A stretch of DNA of 64,000 nt from Cerrena zonata. Its lineage: Eukaryota; Basidiomycota; Agaricomycetes; Polyporales; Cerrenaceae. A program made the position numbers and the translations under genes. This document shows, in pieces, positions 18,555 to 30,000 of this stretch. The notes under the pieces were generated by a model. That model worked only from the letters and a program-made list of their open reading frames with translations, did no database searches and was not told the origin of the DNA. How positions within the stretch are numbered: position 1 is the first letter of the stretch; each line of letters begins with the position of its first letter. The stretch covers positions 310,001 through 374,000 of the forward strand of contig JASBNA010000028.1 of the NCBI GenBank assembly GCA_038087015.1, read 5' to 3'.

Positions 18555-20138
18555 TTAATTAAAAATAGAGATAGCTAATACCATGATTAAACATTGAAAT
18601 GGGATTAAGTTATGAAGTCCTGCTTGTATATCCCTTGCACCGCTATCTTTACTACTTGATGAAGTTGAATTACTTTTAGAAGTTGCACTCGAACTAGACT
18701 TGGCCTGAGTTGATGTATGACTCCCGTTTTTCGATCTAGTCGAACTTGATGATGAAACAGTTTCTGATGAAAACACTTTGGGGGTTTCTTTGATGGCATA
18801 AGTTGTTATTCTGCTGTCTGCAAATCCAATTTTCTTTTTGGATAAGTCAAAAATGGTATAGAATTTACTTAAAAATGCTGCACCCAAAATCCAATAATCA
18901 TTATCATCAAGACCTTGAATTTTAGAAGCACAATAACCGTCCAAACCACTTCCAGAATACTCGTTTCCTTTGAAATCACTCAGACTTAAGTTGAAGTCGT
19001 GATCATTAATAGTGAAAGTAATATTAGAATTTGTATCATTACACAAGAAAGCATAATTTCCCGAATTATCAGTTACTAAATTGGAGCCAAATAGTTTGGA
19101 ATGTAAAGAATCTGCATCAGATTTAGGTAATGCAAGACCAGTGGTACCGGTATCTATAAGAGCTTGGCGATCAGATGCAATATCCGCAGATGCTGAATCA
19201 TTATGACTCGTGATTTCAGTCACATTGATCAACCAGTATGAATTATCATTGTCTGAAATATCGGTGTAAACCACCAGGTCTTTTTCGGTGAACTTTTTAG
19301 TTAATTTGGATGCTTGAGAACCAAAGATAACTAATCCACCGTAATCAGAAGGAAGATTACTTTGTTTATTGTTTGAATTTAAGTATTTGATAGTTTGGTC
19401 ACTTGAAACTAATGATAACCCAAAGATTGGTTGATCGATTAGATTCGATTCGTACAACTGAGAAATATAGTTCTTAGAAGACGACGACGAGGATACACCA
19501 ATAATACCACTAACTTTGTAGTCATCGAACATCGAAGGAGATTCGTCAGTCAAACCAAGGGTGAAATTATTCAATGACAAGCCATCAATGGAAAAATTTA
19601 GGTTATTATCAGAAGTATTAATCAAATCACCACTTATTTTATCACCGGAGTAAACCAATTCAAATGTCGATTCTGTCTTTATCGAAGATTTAGAGTCATC
19701 AAATCTATATACTGCTTTACATGCATCAGAAGAACAACTTTCATTATAGGCCCAAGAGTTGGCACTACCAGTATCAAGTAATAATGGTAAAGTTTCATTA
19801 TAATTTGTCTTCAAATCAGTAATGGTAGTATTCAAATAATAAATGGCATTGGATTCATCGGTAGACACTATATGGATGTTTTCGGACAACTCAATTGTTG
19901 GAGCCAGGCTTGAAAGAGATGAAGTTGTAGTGATTGCAATGGTACTTGAAGTATCATCTTTAGGAGACTGGACAGAACCGGCATAGTTCTTTATGCCTGA
20001 CAGTTTAGATGCTTTAGAAGGTACCTTCTTCTTGGAGTTGCCAATTTTGTGACTTCTGAAATCCTTCACTGGATTCAAGGCTTCTATCAAGGGAACAAGA
20101 AGTATAAATATACTCCAAAATTCGAGATTTTTCAACAT
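18555..20138 (-). CDS. Secreted GPI-anchored aspartic protease (yapsin / Sap98-99-like)
   Basis: 527 aa, ATG at 20138. An N-terminal signal (WSIFILLVPLIEA, residues 8-20) is followed by a pro-segment with basic runs (KKK, residues 36-38). Two catalytic motifs are intact: DTGSANSWA at 122-130 and DTGTTGLALP at 329-338. The middle is rich in N-glycosylation sequons and Ser/Asp. The C-terminus is Ser/Thr-rich (residues 455-505) and ends with a hydrophobic stretch, LIPFQCLIMVLAISIF, typical of a GPI attachment signal. Yapsin-type enzymes process or shed proteins at the cell wall. Because it belongs to the broad secreted aspartic protease group, orthology to one named Sap is not claimed. The gene is convergent with YIP4, with only 55 bp between stops. 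Confidence 0.85.
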   Translation of the reverse strand: MLKNLEFWSIFILLVPLIEALNPVKDFRSHKIGNSKKKVPSKASKLSGIKNYAGSVQSPKDDTSSTIAITTTSSLSSLAPTIELSENIHIVSTDESNAIYYLNTTITDLKTNYNETLPLLLDTGSANSWAYNESCSSDACKAVYRFDDSKSSIKTESTFELVYSGDKISGDLINTSDNNLNFSIDGLSLNNFTLGLTDESPSMFDDYKVSGIIGVSSSSSSKNYISQLYESNLIDQPIFGLSLVSSDQTIKYLNSNNKQSNLPSDYGGLVIFGSQASKLTKKFTEKDLVVYTDISDNDNSYWLINVTEITSHNDSASADIASDRQALIDTGTTGLALPKSDADSLHSKLFGSNLVTDNSGNYAFLCNDTNSNITFTINDHDFNLSLSDFKGNEYSGSGLDGYCASKIQGLDDNDYWILGAAFLSKFYTIFDLSKKKIGFADSRITTYAIKETPKVFSSETVSSSSSTRSKNGSHTSTQAKSSSSATSKSNSTSSSSKDSGARDIQAGLHNLIPFQCLIMVLAISIFN

Positions 20139-22028
20139 CTTTCACTCTCAGAAGCCAAACTTTATCAAAAGAATAGAAGTAGGATGAGTAAAGCACTAGA
20201 TGAAGATGTAAACCAGCTTCAAAGAAATAAAAAGAAGAAAGGCACTTGAAGCGATATTTTCAATAAATATAAATTTTCGTTGACGGAAACTTCAACGGTT
20301 ATGTTACTTTTTTATAAATAAATTTGATGGTCGTATTCTACATCTACTTTGTGTTTAAGCCTTTAAACATGGTGTATTCTTACATATGCAGATTCACGCC
20401 CGCTCACTCTCGACCTTTATGATCTCTTTGTAGCTATACTTTAGTATCGAAAATGCTTAAGCCTAAGTAGAGAACTAATTCGACTAGACAACTTTTGGCT
20501 TAAGCTGGTCCTCGAGGAACGTCTGCGAATTAATATTACCCAAAAGGGTGAACTGTCAATCTAGTGTTTTTTTTTTTTTTTTTTAGTGTTTTTTTTTTTT
20601 TTTTGTTTTGTTTGTTTGTTTGTACTAAGCCAACGATTAGGAACGTTCTCCGAGCTGAATTCGAAGAGATAAGTGTTCTAGTAAATCTACGAAACGCAGC
20701 GACTTGCACACTGCCGACACCTTTCATTTGAGATTGGGTATTCAGAAATCAATTTTTTGAGGCCAGGTACCCAGAAATCAATTATTTGAGGATTGGGGTT
20801 GCATTCGACTTGAAATTTTTAAATAAATACTGCAAAAAAATCACCAAAAGATATATTGCATGCACTCAGGTAACCTGGACGCGAAACGATGCACTGGATG
20901 AGAGCCATCACAGTTTAGTCCACATATTGTAAGCTTCGACAAGTTGTTGCGTCTTTGTGGGAGAGCATTGGACTTGTTTATGCGCTCCTTAAGGGGAGAC
21001 GCGTTGAACTTATACCTCTTATTATTGTTGCAAGTCAAACATCGACCAAAACAAACAAAGCTCGAAAGCTGGCAATGGTACTTACATTTTGAGTAAACAA
21101 TGTGTCTAGCCGATTATGAGTGAGTCTTGTCCCAGATTAATTTCTGCTGCAAAAAAGGTATTCACCAACGCAGAAATGAATAAAGATGGGATTTTGTGTC
21201 CGTCCAACCCCATTTGGAAACCTTTTGATGGTTGTCCCCGTATGTTTGTGTATTACTTTATTTCGCTGCAGACCTGATCTAAGGGATTGTAAGCTTGGTT
21301 CGATTCAATCCAATCGAAACGTAGTCTCCATTTCGTGGGGTTCATTCCTATCTGTAGAGAGCCTTCAGTACGATAACTCATGTAGCTGTGTATCTCTTTT
21401 ACAGCTTCTCTTTTGTATGAAGTATCTGTAACATAGTTCAAAAGATATGTATCGTGAGACGAGTATAACATCTCGGTTTAAGCCTTTTTAGTGGAATGAA
21501 ATCATTATTTAGTATATGAGTGACAATGTTTTCTCGAGATAAAACCATATACACGGTCTAACTCGTTCCAAAAGGCCTAATTAAAAGGCTTTTCAATAAA
21601 ATAGAACCCAAGAACGGTGAATATTATGGCAAAAGCGGGTTGCAAAGAAATTGGAATGTTTGAGATTTTCACCGCGTATGGCATGGTCGTCGTGCAGGTT
21701 TACTAGATTTAATTTGTAACAGTTTTTATAACTAAATTTTAGTAAGTCTCTTACTGCGATCGAATTTGAGAAGAGGAAAAGATATTTTTAAGTATATTAT
21801 GATGAATAAAACGGATGTGAACAATCTCTGAGTATAGCCAAACGGTTATACATGGATTACAAACCCTGCCTTCCTACTGATAAAATATACTTAAATTCTT
21901 TTTTTTTTTTTGCCTTTTCTATTAGATGATAAATATGTATTATGTAAAAATGATATATTAATGAAAATGAAAGAATTAGATAAGAAATCAATCTAAAATG
22001 AATGAATATATAAATACAATATGAATTA
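20139..22028. other. 1.9 kb gene-poor region
   Basis: No convincing gene. It holds T-tract repeats near 20563-20622 (two T-runs and gtttgtttgtttg), a 27-bp imperfect direct repeat (20736-20762 and 20765-20791), and an inverted repeat ttcgatt/aatcgaa near 21300-21319. A segment at 21836-21880 looks vaguely like a tRNA 5' half but lacks a T-arm. The divergent genes at either end, the protease and VAN1 (minus strand), leave this stretch as the promoter region of the protease. Confidence 0.5.
20736..20791. repeat. 27-bp imperfect direct repeat
   Basis: The two copies share the core cagaaatcaatt(t/a)tttgagg and differ at a few positions in their left part. They stand almost end to end. Confidence 0.8.
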
Positions 22029-23495
22029 TTAATTACCTTTGTTTTTTTGTCTTCTCTTTTTACGTTCTAATTTTGCAATTTGATTTAGGTCATCTTCACT
22101 TGGTTCATAAATATGCCAAATGGTATAATGCGGTAAACCACCAACACTGAATCCCATTTCTTTAGCCATTTTACCAAAAGCTTCAGTTTCTGCATGATTT
22201 AAGAACGTGAAAGCAGGGAAATGAACCCCTTGTCTGAAAATTTGAGCTCTCGCTAAAATTGAGACTCCACCAACCCCATCTAAATCCAAAACTTCATCAG
22301 GATTACCATTAGCATCACGAATATAAGCTAAATGAACTCTCCAAGTAGGATATTCTGCATAACCTTCGACAATCACGTCATCTTCTTCTAAAGTTTTAGC
22401 CAAATCTAAGGCTGGTTCTGATTCAATCCAAGAATTTAAATCATAAGGTTGTTCATTACCTAAGAAAGTTGGTAAAGGACGCCAAACATTTGGAACCATG
22501 ACATCATAATTATGTTTCATTAAATCTTGAATAACTGATCCAGGACAAGTTTCAATATCAACATCTCTCCAATAAACCCAAGAATGATAAGGTTGTAAAG
22601 CGTTTGAAGTTAACCAATTTCTAGCACGACCCATTAATTTACGACGAATACCTTGCACTTTAACTGCATGACGATCACTGAAACCTTGACCAATAACTTG
22701 ACCAAAATCTTTTTGAAAAATGGAAACTGATCTAAAAGGTTTTTTATAATCTTTATGATAAAATTCTGCTTGATGGTACAGTTTTTTAACATTATTAATA
22801 TAATCTTTATCCATATATAATTGATATAAATCAGAAGAACCTTTGACTGCACCTTGAGTTTTAGCTCTTTCTTCTTCATGAAGTTTATCAACTAAAGTAC
22901 CATTTTGTAAAGCAACTGAATATTCAAAAACCGTTTGTAAAGTTTGATCATTTGGTGAACAATCAGAAACCAAAAATGCAATATCAATTAATCCATGATC
23001 ATAAGTTAAATTCATCAAGTTATGGAATGCCATTGGTAAAACATGTTCGGCATTTCTTAATGGCATAAGGAATAAAACAACATCTCCTTGCGATAATCCA
23101 TCTGCAGATCCTTTATAGTCATTTAAATCATAATAATTTACAGTATCTTTATAAGCTTTTTCACTTAATTCTTCTGGGGTTTGAAATGGTTGTTCTCCAT
23201 TGAGAGAATGTTCGGTGACTCCTTCTTTAGTAACTTTATAAACTTTCCCTTCATCGGCAATTGGTTGTTGTTGATCTACTGATGGCTGACCAACATTGGA
23301 AGTATCTATTACCGGAATTGATGGTTTGGATGAAGTAGATCTGAAAAATATTAACCATACGGCTATCAATGATATCAACGCTATACCTATTCTCTTGTAT
23401 AAGTTCTTATTATCCGAGAATCGTCTCGGCTGAAATTTATTAGACTTATTATATATCGGTAAATCCGATTTCTTACCATAATCATCCAACACCAT
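22029..23495 (-). CDS. VAN1: VAN1 mannan polymerase I subunit
   Basis: 488 aa from the ATG at 23495; the open frame continues a few codons up from a TTG. Type II membrane topology: a short cytosolic tail, a membrane segment at about residues 36-52 (IGIALISLIAVWLIFF) and a lumenal catalytic part. It carries the Anp1/Mnn9/Van1 family motifs KPFRSVSIFQKDFGQ, IRRKLMGRARNWL, YHSWVYWRDVDIETCPGS (the DxD motif) and LDGVGGVSILARA. The variants VIGQGFSDRHAVKVQG and the lysine/arginine-rich tail match Van1 rather than Anp1 or Mnn9. Van1 pairs with Mnn9 in the cis-Golgi complex M-Pol I, which starts the alpha-1,6 mannan backbone of N-glycans. Confidence 0.92.
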   Translation of the reverse strand: MVLDDYGKKSDLPIYNKSNKFQPRRFSDNKNLYKRIGIALISLIAVWLIFFRSTSSKPSIPVIDTSNVGQPSVDQQQPIADEGKVYKVTKEGVTEHSLNGEQPFQTPEELSEKAYKDTVNYYDLNDYKGSADGLSQGDVVLFLMPLRNAEHVLPMAFHNLMNLTYDHGLIDIAFLVSDCSPNDQTLQTVFEYSVALQNGTLVDKLHEEERAKTQGAVKGSSDLYQLYMDKDYINNVKKLYHQAEFYHKDYKKPFRSVSIFQKDFGQVIGQGFSDRHAVKVQGIRRKLMGRARNWLTSNALQPYHSWVYWRDVDIETCPGSVIQDLMKHNYDVMVPNVWRPLPTFLGNEQPYDLNSWIESEPALDLAKTLEEDDVIVEGYAEYPTWRVHLAYIRDANGNPDEVLDLDGVGGVSILARAQIFRQGVHFPAFTFLNHAETEAFGKMAKEMGFSVGGLPHYTIWHIYEPSEDDLNQIAKLERKKRRQKNKGN

Positions 23496-24245
23496 TCTAC
23501 TAAGGTTGTCCCCGTCACACAATCAAGTGGAGTAATAACAATCTTTCTGGATTCACTTTCCAAAATACCAGTCTATCAAAATAAACTTGGTGACAAAAAT
23601 TTGGAAAAAAAAAAAAAAAAAAAAAACCTTGAAAAAACAAAAATAGACCAAATCCAATGAAAACCGACAAAATAATAATGTCAAGAAATGCAATCAACAA
23701 TCAACAAAGTTACCTTAACTTCCTTCTGTCACTTGAGTAAGAGCGTCTTCGTTGTGTTGGACCTGTTCCTAACAATAGTAAAGAGATTGGTATTGATCTT
23801 GCAATCCTCGAACTTCTATCTAAGAAAAGCCTAAAACCAAAATAACCAAAATAAAAGGTATTGCGCTGTTCTGTTTCCCTTTCTCAAGGTGTGTCTTTTG
23901 GATTTTTTTTTTTTTTTGGTTTTTGGTTTTTTTTTTTTTTTTTGTTAGTGTTTTTAGAGACTTTGGGTTATAGGACTGGATGTTCGGCCCAAACCACCTC
24001 GAGCTGCTTCAACTCTTTTGTCAGGCCATTGGCCGTACATCCACCAGATGTACTGCCAATTGAGTTGTGCTTGTAGTTGGCAGGTTGTGAAAGGCGGAAA
24101 ACGTGCAGGGAACCCAGATCCAAACTGCAAACTGCCGTGCTCCAAACTGCAAAAACGTCAAATCCACAAAGGGTATAAGCATTTTTGCGGTCATTTGATA
24201 ACGACTTTCACTGGGGATACCAGTGGAGAACCAAAGATTGCTCGA
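23496..24245. other. Intergenic region with A/T-tracts
   Basis: Promoter region of VAN1 and of the downstream small ORF. It holds an A-run of about 21 at 23606 and, after 23906, two long T-runs in ttttttggtttttggttttt context. An open frame passes through 24018-24245 into the coiled-coil ORF; it has a possible earlier ATG at 24048 but weak protein-like composition. Confidence 0.45.
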
Positions 24246-24581
24246 ATGCCTAGGTCTAGTGGAGCGTCCGAGCAGTCGGCCAGCTTTTCGATGGAGATGG
24301 TTGACCAACTTGACGAAACAAGCGAGTTTGAATTGGATAATTTTTTACGTTGTATTAAAGACGAGGTACAAAAAGAGATTTTCAAAGATCAGGTTATCAG
24401 CGAATTGAAGCATGAGATGAAACAGGATATTAAAAAGGAGGTGGTTGAAGAGTTGAAGCAAGAGTGGAAATGTGAGCTACGCAAAACTTGGTTGGAAGAA
24501 ATTAAGTCGAGATATACTGACGAATTACAACACGAGCTTGGGTCTTGCTTGAGTAGAAAGCTATTTAATAATATATGCTAA
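24246..24581 (+). CDS. Small coiled-coil hypothetical protein
   Basis: 111 aa from the ATG at 24246; a further in-frame ATG at 24048 would add 66 residues of unconvincing sequence. From about residue 27 the protein is almost all charged helix: FELDNFLRCIKDEVQKEIF and a series of Glu/Lys-rich heptads (VISELKHEMKQDIKKEVVEEL) ending KLFNNIC. I do not recognise a family. It ends 1 bp from the stop codon of the convergent PRM15 gene, so both transcripts must overlap. The regular heptad spacing makes it more likely than chance to be coding, but it may be species-specific. Confidence 0.5.
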   Translation: MPRSSGASEQSASFSMEMVDQLDETSEFELDNFLRCIKDEVQKEIFKDQVISELKHEMKQDIKKEVVEELKQEWKCELRKTWLEEIKSRYTDELQHELGSCLSRKLFNNIC

Positions 24582-24582
24582 T

Positions 24583-26467
24583 CTATATGACTTCTTGTAA
24601 CCCGTTTTCGTCTGGTTTGAACCATTCTTCTTTCAACACTCTCCAACAAAGATAGGCCAAGTCATGAGCCTTTTCTTCCGTATTACTTTTTCCTTCGATG
24701 TAGATTTTTATTTTGGGCTCAGTTCCCGAACCACGAGCAGTGAATCTAACCTGGTCTTGTTCGTTATCGGAGTCGCGGGGGCTTAAGACTGCCGTGATCA
24801 TCTGCAGCTTAGGATCAACAGGTAAGTTTGGCTTACCATTCGCAGTAACTGATTCATACCCAATGGTGAGGTCTCTCCATTCTTTGACTTTGAACACTCC
24901 CAAAGTTTCTGGGTAATTTGATCCGTCATACAGCTTTCTAATTGTGGTATTGAATATCTTGTCGGTTTTACTTAAATCATCCAATTTATAGTACCCATTG
25001 GCTTCTTTGAACCATCCATACTTGTCGTACCCTGCTTTCAACTTGTCAACGGGGGTCAATTCTCCACTGGCAAACCATCTTTCGTATAATTGTAACCAGA
25101 CTGCCGCAGCAGAAATCCCATCTTTATCATTGACCACATCAAACATGAACCCAATTGCTTCTTCGTATCCAAATGGTACACTGTATCCTTCTTTTTTCAA
25201 ATCTATGGCCTTATTACCAATCCATTTGAACCCAGTCAAAGTATCCTGGAACTTGATTCCTTCCGCTTGGGCCATTGAGGCTAACACTTGCAGCGACACC
25301 GTCGAATTTAAGATGTATGTTTTGAAGAATAACTCCTTTGGTTGCAATTCTTCTAAAACATACATGGCAAACAAAAATCCAATTTCATTCCCGGTCAATT
25401 GTCTCCATGAGCTGTCACATTTAATTGCAACACTGAATCTATCCGCATCGGGGTCAGTGGCAACCACCAACTTAATACCGTTTTTCTCTGCAGTAGCTAT
25501 TGCTAAATCAAGGGCTCCCTTCTCTTCTGGATTTGGGAATTTGACCGTCTTGAACGTTGGATCTGGTTCAATCTGTTCGGGAACAACAGTCATATCGGTT
25601 CCTTTGAATTGATCCACTATTTTTTCAAATATTTCTAATCCAATCCCATGCATTGGCGTATACACAAATGGGAAGCTGATTTCGTCTCTCACAAGGAGTT
25701 TCTTCTTGACCAGTTTTACATACTCTTGGGTTGCTTCTTCCTTGATTGAGCCTCAAGCTCCCATTTTCTAATCCCTTTCTAAAATTCTTAACAATATCCC
25801 AAACTTCATCCTCTAACCAAGGCTTTAAATTCTCGCTTATCAGCTGGGCAATTCCATCATCATGAGGAGGGATAATTTGGCATCCGTTCCCATAGTATAC
25901 CTTATATCCGTTATCCTTGGCCGGATTATGAGATGCAGTAACCATAACTCCTGCAGACGCTTCAAAATGATCAATTGCAAACGGAACCATTGGAGTATGA
26001 ACGTACAGTCTATCCTCGCTGTCAACCGTTTCCAACGGCTTGGTTGCAGAGGTATCCAAAGACTCTTTAGATAAATTATCAACGCTTCCCAAATAATATA
26101 CCACCAAGCCCTGACTAAGAGCGACACTGGCGGTTATTTCAGCAAACCTTTGGGAATGAAACCTATGATCATACCCAACTACAATCGAAGACCGCTTCTT
26201 ATTCTCTTTCAACAAATACTTGACTAACCCCTGCGAGGCTTGCACTATAGTGACATCATTCATATGTGAGAATCCTGATTCCATTGAAGATCTTAACCCG
26301 GCAGTACCAAATGCAATTCGTTTACTCAACTTCGAGTCAAGCTTATCATAGTCTCCGTTCTTCTGTAAATCCAGTATTTCCCGGCGTGACCTCGAGTTCA
26401 CGTCCACATCTAGCCATTGGCCAACCAACTGATCTAGTCTTTGCCTTTCTGATTCAGTATACGCCAT
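24583..26467 (-). pseudogene. PRM15: PRM15/PGM3 phosphoribomutase, single frameshift
   Basis: Phosphohexomutase-superfamily enzyme of about 627 aa across one break, close to the 622 aa of S. cerevisiae Prm15. Start is the ATG at 26467 (MAYTESERQ). Motifs in order: GTAGLRSSM, the active-site serine loop TASHNPAKDNG, metal loop DPDADRFSV, sugar loop GYEEAIGF and phosphate loop RGSGTEPKIKIY. The reading frame shifts between GLENGSL and GSIKEEATQEYV, at about 25752-25760; both sides are otherwise intact. Prm15 interconverts ribose-1-phosphate and ribose-5-phosphate and has some phosphoglucomutase activity, linking nucleoside salvage to the pentose phosphate pathway. The intact motifs on both sides favour an assembly indel over a dead gene. 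Confidence 0.85.
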
Positions 26468-26837
26468 TCTATCCAAGTCTTGAGCCTAAATTAAGTAGCA
26501 AGTAATCATTAGAAGACTTTCCGCTTTAACCCCAACTAAAAAAAAAAAAAAAAAAACTTATCGTGCATTATACAAATCGTATACGAATACCTTTTTGCAG
26601 TTACTCCTAAATCGAGTGGTTGTTATATGGTTGTTATATGATTGTTATTTGAGTAATTACTTCTCTTTGGGTGTTCAAAGGTTCTTTGTAGCCCAAAGAC
26701 GTATTAAATGAAACTCATTATATCTCAAAGACTGTTCTTTTCGCCCGAATCCCCTTTAGGGCCATTAACTATAACTCCGTCTGGCGCTCTTTAATAAAAT
26801 GACATCAGCTTTTGATGCCACACAATATTAGAGTAAG

Positions 26838-26898
26838 GGGCTGATAAGCGGTTTACCACGCTGAACCATCATATGGTTCATATCTCAGTCATTAGCCC
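26838..26898. repeat. Nested inverted repeat upstream of the ABC transporter gene
   Basis: An inner perfect 8-bp inverted repeat, tgaaccat and atggttca, separated by cat (26862-26880). An outer pair gggctgat and attagccc with one mismatch encloses it (26838 and about 26891-26898). A cruciform or hairpin RNA is possible; it may also be a palindromic binding site about 150-200 bp before the YOR1-like ATG. Too short and lacking a T-arm to be a tRNA. Confidence 0.5.
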
Positions 26899-27042
26899 GT
26901 AATATACAGCTATCGATCGCATCGTCTTATCGCCATAACAAAGTTTGAATAATAGATAGAGCCGTACACTGCGGGTTTTCATTTACGAACTATATAATGA
27001 ATTAGAGCACCCAATAACGATTTTCTTTCCGTAGACGTCAAG

Positions 27043-30000
27043 ATGAGTTCTTCAAGAGATTTGGAGTCATATCTGGCAAAGATATTACCTCAGAAGAGGC
27101 TTTTTTCATTTTTACTCAAGCAGAAAACGGTTCCTCTACCTGAAGAACATGAAAGAAAACCGTTTGGATACAAAGATGCAAATTTTATATCAAGATTATT
27201 CTTTTGGTGGGTGACACCAGTCTTGAATGTTGGTTATCGTCGTACTCTCCACGCCAAAGACTTATTCAAGTTAACTGAAGAGCTTACCGTTGAGTATCGA
27301 TTAGAACTATTCAAAAATTGTTTTGAAAGTAGGTTAGAGTATCATAGAAGAAGACATTTGAAGCGAAAATTAAAGAATAACCAGGATGGTCTGGTTGACC
27401 TCGATGAACTCCGTAAAATGGATGATTTCAAAATGCCCAAGTTTATGTTGGTTGAGGTTATGTTGATTGTATTCAAGAAAGATTTACTTATTGCTACAAT
27501 TTTTGGACTTATCTGTGGTTTGGGGTACACTTTGGCTCCTTTTGCCAGTAAGAAACTTATTCAATTTGTTGAATTGAAAGCTTTGGGATCTGATATTGCT
27601 ATAGGTAAAGGAATTGGTTATGCTTTTGCTACCGCTCTTTTGGTTTTAATCAGTGGTATATCCCTGTACCAATTTCAGTATTTTGGTAGTATAGTGGGGA
27701 CTCAATCAAGATCTGTTTTAACTCAAATGATTTTGGCGAAAAATTTTAAATTGAGCCCTAAGTCCAGACTCAAATACCCTCCTGGTTCGGTCACTTCCTT
27801 AATTAGTACTGATTTATCAAGAGTTGATATCGCTTTTGTTTACCAAGTTATTTTGGTGGCTCTCCCTATCCCAATGGGGGTCTCTATTGCAATCTTAATT
27901 ACCAATATTGGGGTATCTGCGCTTATCAGTATTTTGATTTTCGTCTTCTTCTTGGCTGGTATTGGTTATTTTTCAAAACTTTTATATGCTTATCGTAATA
28001 TATTATCACTGTTAACAGATACAAGAGTCGGTATTATAAGAGAAATTATTTCAAACTTGAAAATGATCAAGTTTTATAGTTGGGAACTCCCATACTGGAA
28101 ATCATTGACTAAAATTAGAGGTGAAGAATCAAGTTTCGTTTTCAAAGTTCAAGCAATAAGAAGTTTGGTAACGGTGTTGAGTATGAGTTTGACTGGTGTT
28201 GTTACAATGATTGCTTTTCTTATATTATATGCTTTTGAACGTCATATCAAAGATGCCGGTTCTATGTTTTCTTCAGTCCAATCCTTTCAAGCCTTTGGTA
28301 TGCTTTTCTTCTTCATTCCTCAAGCTTTATCGACGATGGCTGATTTATTCATGGCTGCAAAAAGAGCTGGGGAATTTTTAACTTGCGAAGAGTTTGTTCA
28401 AAATGAAAATTACGTTACTCTCACTGATGAAAAAGATGATTTTGCAATCATAATTTCAAATGCACAATTTGAATGGCAACTTCAGGAAACAAGTAATGAA
28501 GATTCAACCGATTCCACTGGTGAGGATGCTGAAGCAAAGGCTGCCACGAAATTGCTGAAGCTACGCAATATAAACTTTAAAATTGCTAAAAAGCAGTTTA
28601 TTACAGTGACAGGACTGATTGGTAGTGGTAAGTCCTCTTTGTTGAATGCTATCTCAGGTAACATGACGTTGAGTGAAGGTAATGTTGTTATTAATGGATC
28701 TTTATTGATGTCTGGTGACCCATGGATCCAAAATGCAACCATTAGAGAAAATATTCTTTTTGGATCACCTTTCAATAAACTCTGGTACGACTCAGTTGTA
28801 TTTGCTTGTGGTTTGCAGGATGACTTGAAAAATTTAGAAGCTGGTGATTATACCGAAGTTGGTGAAAAGGGAGTGACATTATCAGGAGGTCAGAAAGCTA
28901 GAACTGCATTAGCAAGAGCGGTGTACGCTAATTATGACATTATTTTGTTGGATGATGTTCTTAGTGCTGTTGATGTTAAAGTGGGTCAACATATCATAGA
29001 ACACTGTGTCTTTGGATTATTAAAAGATAAGACTGTTATTTTGGCAACTCATCAATTATCTCTCGCTGGTTCTGCCGATAAGATTATCTTCATGAATGGT
29101 GACGGTACTATGAGTATGGGTACTAAAACTGAATTATTATTACAGAATCCATCGTTTGCTAGATTGAACGAGTTCAGTACAACTAAAGAAAGTGAAGACG
29201 ACTCTGATAGTATTGAACAAGATTTAGAGGAAGTTGAGCTCTTGGTTGATGACAACGATGGAAAACACACTCAACTTAAAAGGAGAAATGTCGGTAAAGA
29301 AGTTGCAAAATTAGAGGAGGAAAATATTTATGAAGATCTTGACATAAATAAAGATATAACCAAAGGAAAGATCATTCAAGAGGAAGAAAGAGCGGTGAAT
29401 CGACTCAAAGCAGAAGTTTATATTACGTACATAAAAGAAGGTACGAAAAACTTAACTATGTCAGGTTTTTTTGGCATTCTTTTGTTCTTAGCTTCCATAT
29501 CATTATTCTGTCAACTTTTCATGAATACTTGGTTGTCTTTCTGGATTAGTCGTAAATTTGAAGGTAGATCAGATAGTTTTTACATTGGACTTTATGTCAT
29601 GTTTGTTCTTCTTTGGGTTGTTTTTTCTGTAATAGAGAATCTTTATTTGGCTGCAATTTTTACAAAATCTTCTAAGAATTTAACATTATCGGCAATGAAA
29701 AAGGTTTTAGGTTCACCTATGAGTTTCATTGATACTAATCCTTTGGGTAGAATCATCAATCGTTTTTCAAAAGACACAGATGCAATGGATAATGAAATTG
29801 GACCTTTATTGATTTTGGCTATTGACTTCATAAGTAATATCATTGGTACTATTATTCTTAATATTGTTTACATGCCTTGGATTGCTTTAGCAATACCAGG
29901 AATGTTTTTCTTCTTCTTTGCAATCTCAAATTATTACCAAGCATCAAGCAGAGAGATAAGAAGACAAGAAGCTTTGCTGAGGTCTTTTGCTTACACTGCC

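Noticed and set aside
21836..21890. Sequence resembling a tRNA 5' half (tatagccaaacggttatac)
   Set aside because: No T-arm (GTTCGA) follows, and arms cannot be paired as a cloverleaf.
26838..26898. Hairpin with a CAT loop resembling a Met anticodon arm
   Set aside because: Only 61 bases long with no T-arm; described as an inverted repeat only.
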